From CAYUMU01 sp964445985 (GTDB taxonomy: Bacteria > Planctomycetota > Planctomycetia > Pirellulales > S012-138), in contig CAYUMU010000115.1 of assembly GCA_964445985.1 (NCBI GenBank), positions 1 through 16,808 on the forward strand: DNA of 16,808 nt, in the 5' to 3' direction. How positions within the stretch are numbered: position 1 is the first letter of the stretch; every line of letters starts with the position of its first letter. Both the position numbers and the translations under genes were made by a program. Below are positions 15,429-16,808 of the stretch, in pieces. The notes below the pieces were generated by a model. It was not told where the DNA came from, searched no databases, and worked only from the letters and a program-made list of their open reading frames with translations.

Positions 15429-15890
15429 ATGAGCACCCCCAGTGGCAGAACCATCGGCCTGGCCGCCGCCATCGTTGTCGTGATGCTGGTCGCCGGCATG
15501 ATCGGCGCGCGGGCGCAAGAGACAGAAAAGGCGGTCGTGGACGATGGCCCCCCAAGAGCCTGGTCCCAACTGGCAGGTCGGCGGGTGATTGTGGAAGGAC
15601 TAGCTTGGGGACTATCGAAAGGAAATGGTCAACGACTGATACTCGTCGATGGTTCAACGGTTTCTGTGCAGAATATCGACTACCTTAGCTACAATGCGAT
15701 TGGTAAGCCCGTCCGCTTGATCGGGCGGCTCCGCACTGTCACGGTGCATGCGCTGCCTTCGGGTTACCAACAAGATGGCAGAAAGCCGGGAGAATACCTT
15801 GAGCTTAGTGTCGAGGAATGGAGCATTCTAGACAGGGTTTCCGACCCTCAAATGCGAGAACACATCACGGGCGAATCTCAGGGAAAGTAG
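15429..15890 (+). CDS. Small exported protein of unknown function, beta-rich
   Basis: This 153-residue hypothetical protein is not one I can name. The ATG has GGAG eight bases upstream (15417-15420); an earlier in-frame start at 15360 lacks one. Residues 9-27 are hydrophobic (IGLAAAIVVVMLVAGMIGA) and end ARAQ, a likely signal peptide or N-terminal anchor. The rest alternates short hydrophobic strands with turns: RRVIVEGLAWGL, QRLILVDGSTVSV, KPVRLIGRLRTVTV, then EYLELSVEEWSIL. That pattern, with VxVEGxAxG and GxLxV phrases, suggests a small OB-fold-like beta barrel, by inspection only. It follows the DUF1559 gene past a strong hairpin and converges on the next gene with a 34-base gap. Its second half is less GC-rich than the genes to its left. 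Confidence 0.7.
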   Translation: MSTPSGRTIGLAAAIVVVMLVAGMIGARAQETEKAVVDDGPPRAWSQLAGRRVIVEGLAWGLSKGNGQRLILVDGSTVSVQNIDYLSYNAIGKPVRLIGRLRTVTVHALPSGYQQDGRKPGEYLELSVEEWSILDRVSDPQMREHITGESQGK

Positions 15891-15924
15891 GGCAAGCGGA
15901 ATGCCTTCCCCTATCGGCTGCTCG

Positions 15925-16332
15925 TTACGTGTTATATTCACCGTCCCACGGCTCCGTGAATGTAATAAGCGCCCTTGGTTCCAGATCCACGGATTCAGTC
16001 TCCTCGGAATACAAAAGACCAAATGTTATACTGTCAATGTCCACCTCGAATAGCTGCACACGAATGTCGCATAGTCGGTACGGTTCCAGTTCGCTTAAGA
16101 AGCCATTCTTTACGATTTCCACTTCCTCCTCTGAAGCAGGGATGCCGAGTTTCGCATGCTTTACATTGTGAAATTCACCGGACATGTGAAAGAGATACCG
16201 AACGACGTACACGTTGGGTAAATTGCAACTATAGTATTCGATGATCATGAATTGCCATTCACCAGAGCAACCAATCAAGTTGGTATGCAAATCATCCATG
16301 TACTTGATTGGCAATATATTGGGTCTTGGCAT
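15925..16332 (-). CDS. Orphan hypothetical protein with AT-richer composition
   Basis: This 135-residue protein is one I do not recognise. It is acidic, without a signal peptide or membrane span, and has many aromatic residues and Ile. Recognisable phrases are GEWQFMIIEYYSCNLPNVYVVRY, then LGIPASEEEVEIVKNGFL, RVQLFEVDIDSITFGLLYSEE and a C-terminal PRALITFTEPWDGEYNT. The alternating pattern suggests a mixed alpha/beta domain. Small, acidic, isolated proteins of this size include immunity proteins of toxin systems, but nothing here proves that. Codon use is clearly different from all neighbours, with frequent ATA, TTA and AAT, which points to recent acquisition. The ATG at 16332 has only a weak ribosome site; Met12 at 16299 is an alternative. 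It converges with the upstream small exported protein. Confidence 0.6.
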   Translation of the reverse strand: MPRPNILPIKYMDDLHTNLIGCSGEWQFMIIEYYSCNLPNVYVVRYLFHMSGEFHNVKHAKLGIPASEEEVEIVKNGFLSELEPYRLCDIRVQLFEVDIDSITFGLLYSEETESVDLEPRALITFTEPWDGEYNT

Positions 16333-16474
16333 ATTAAGGACTCGGATTGAGTATGAGTGCCCCCAGTATTGAAATCGATCGAATGCGGCACTTGCGGGCG
16401 CGACGAAAAATAACTTCCCGATTTAGAACTGTCATTCAAGCCGGGTTAAATTGGAAAGTCAACTCCGCCGCTTA

Positions 16475-16524
16475 CTGGATTCCCGCCCCCGTCTTCACGA
16501 GGGCAGGCTCTTCGCGGGAATGAC
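16475..16524. repeat. Dispersed palindromic repeat, ATTCCCGC...GCGGGAAT type
   Basis: ATTCCCGC at 16479-16486 pairs with GCGGGAAT at 16514-16521 around 27 bases that include CCC/GGG. CTGGATTCCCGC...GCGGGAATGAC is a pattern I recognise as a widespread intergenic repeat in many unrelated bacteria; when read through it yields peptides such as WIPAPVFTRAGSSRE, as it does here. Its copy number in this genome is unknown. Confidence 0.6.
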
Positions 16525-16611
16525 GGATTCGCAAACAAAATGGAAATCTAATCGATAGAATCCCGGAAGTAATTGATCGACGGACTCCAAGTCGCGCAGC
16601 GACCTATATCC

Positions 16612-16634
16612 CCCTCCCCCTCGATGGGGGAGGG
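16612..16634. repeat. C/G-rich hairpin repeat CCCTCCCCC-TCGAT-GGGGGAGGG
   Basis: This is a perfect nine-pair stem with a five-base loop, followed by CCGGGGTGGG. The same wording occurs as an intergenic repeat in many GC-rich genomes, to my recollection. A terminator role is unlikely because no gene ends nearby. Confidence 0.55.
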
Positions 16635-16738
16635 CCGGGGTGGGCTGATAAAAACGTCGTCATTTGCGGCGAGTTGGAGAAATTGGGCCGCGTCGAAGTC
16701 GTTGCGCGTTGATCGTCACTTGCGCTCAACCCTACCCG

Positions 16739-16779
16739 GCAAATCCAATGCACATGGCCTACACGCCGCATTGGATTGC
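16739..16779. repeat. Inverted repeat AATCCAATGC/GCATTGGATT near window end
   Basis: AATCCAATGC (16742-16751) and GCATTGGATT (16768-16777) pair perfectly around 16 bases, and GC/GC extends the stem past a one-base bulge. Directly after it the motif TTGCAAA repeats (TTGCAAATTGCAAATT at 16777-16792) up to the window edge, so the structure may continue outside. Confidence 0.5.
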
Positions 16780-16808
16780 AAATTGCAAATTAACCATTGC
16801 CAATTGCA

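Larger units (their letters stand above)
16333..16808. other. Gene-free right end with palindromic elements
   Basis: No convincing gene is seen in these 476 bases. They hold three separate palindromic elements (16475-16524, 16612-16634 and 16739-16779) and a terminal run of TTGCAAATT-like words. The composition is mixed and lower in GC than the coding regions. The promoter of the minus-strand orphan gene should lie at its left edge, but none is obvious. Confidence 0.6.

Noticed and set aside
16353..16523. Small plus-strand open frame starting MSAPSIEIDRMRHLRARR
   Set aside because: It ends inside the dispersed palindromic repeat (WIPAPVFTRAGSSRE), lacks a Shine-Dalgarno and has an arginine-rich sequence without a family; probably not a gene.

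Overview
The window looks like chromosomal DNA of a planctomycete, probably of the Pirellulales type. It is GC-rich and carries several families typical of that phylum: a DUF1549/DUF1553 (PSCyt2/PSD1) protein followed by a Tat-exported DUF1501 protein, a DUF1559 pilin-like protein, an ECF sigma factor with a long non-sigma C-terminal extension, and a secreted leucine-rich-repeat protein. No rRNA, tRNA, CRISPR array, transposase or phage gene was seen. Family assignments were made by eye from motifs, without database searches.

Layout. 101-2212 (minus) encodes a probable lipoprotein with a coiled coil and about 20 leucine-rich repeats. It diverges from an exported alpha/beta hydrolase (2630-3772, plus), which is followed by an aldehyde dehydrogenase of the alpha-ketoglutaric semialdehyde type (3931-5505, plus). 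A palindrome-rich gap separates the dehydrogenase from a convergent minus-strand pair. That pair is a NodT-type outer-membrane efflux protein with a proline-rich tail (5901-7619) and a tiny cysteine-rich exported protein (5590-5904), coupled by an ATGA stop/start overlap. A 435-bp divergent gap leads to the most unusual gene, 8055-9794 (plus). It joins an ECF sigma factor to hydrophobic segments, two RDGE-type tandem repeat tracts and a pair of EF-hand loops. The same strand continues with the DUF1549/DUF1553 gene (9931-12357) and the DUF1501 gene (12431-13789). After a 397-bp gap with a sigma-54-like site comes the DUF1559 pilin-like gene (14187-15146), then a small exported protein (15429-15890). 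A convergent, AT-richer orphan gene (15925-16332, minus) and a gene-free end with three palindromic elements close the window.

How the genes may work together. Most products appear to act outside the cytoplasm: lipoprotein, secreted hydrolase, efflux protein, DUF1549/DUF1501 pair and pilin-like protein. The sigma-EF-hand fusion is placed to link an envelope signal, possibly calcium, to transcription. The DUF1549-DUF1501 pair immediately downstream is its most obvious candidate target. This link is inference from gene order; a strong hairpin lies between the sigma gene and the pair, so they may be separate transcripts. The dehydrogenase is the only clearly metabolic gene, with no pathway partners in view.
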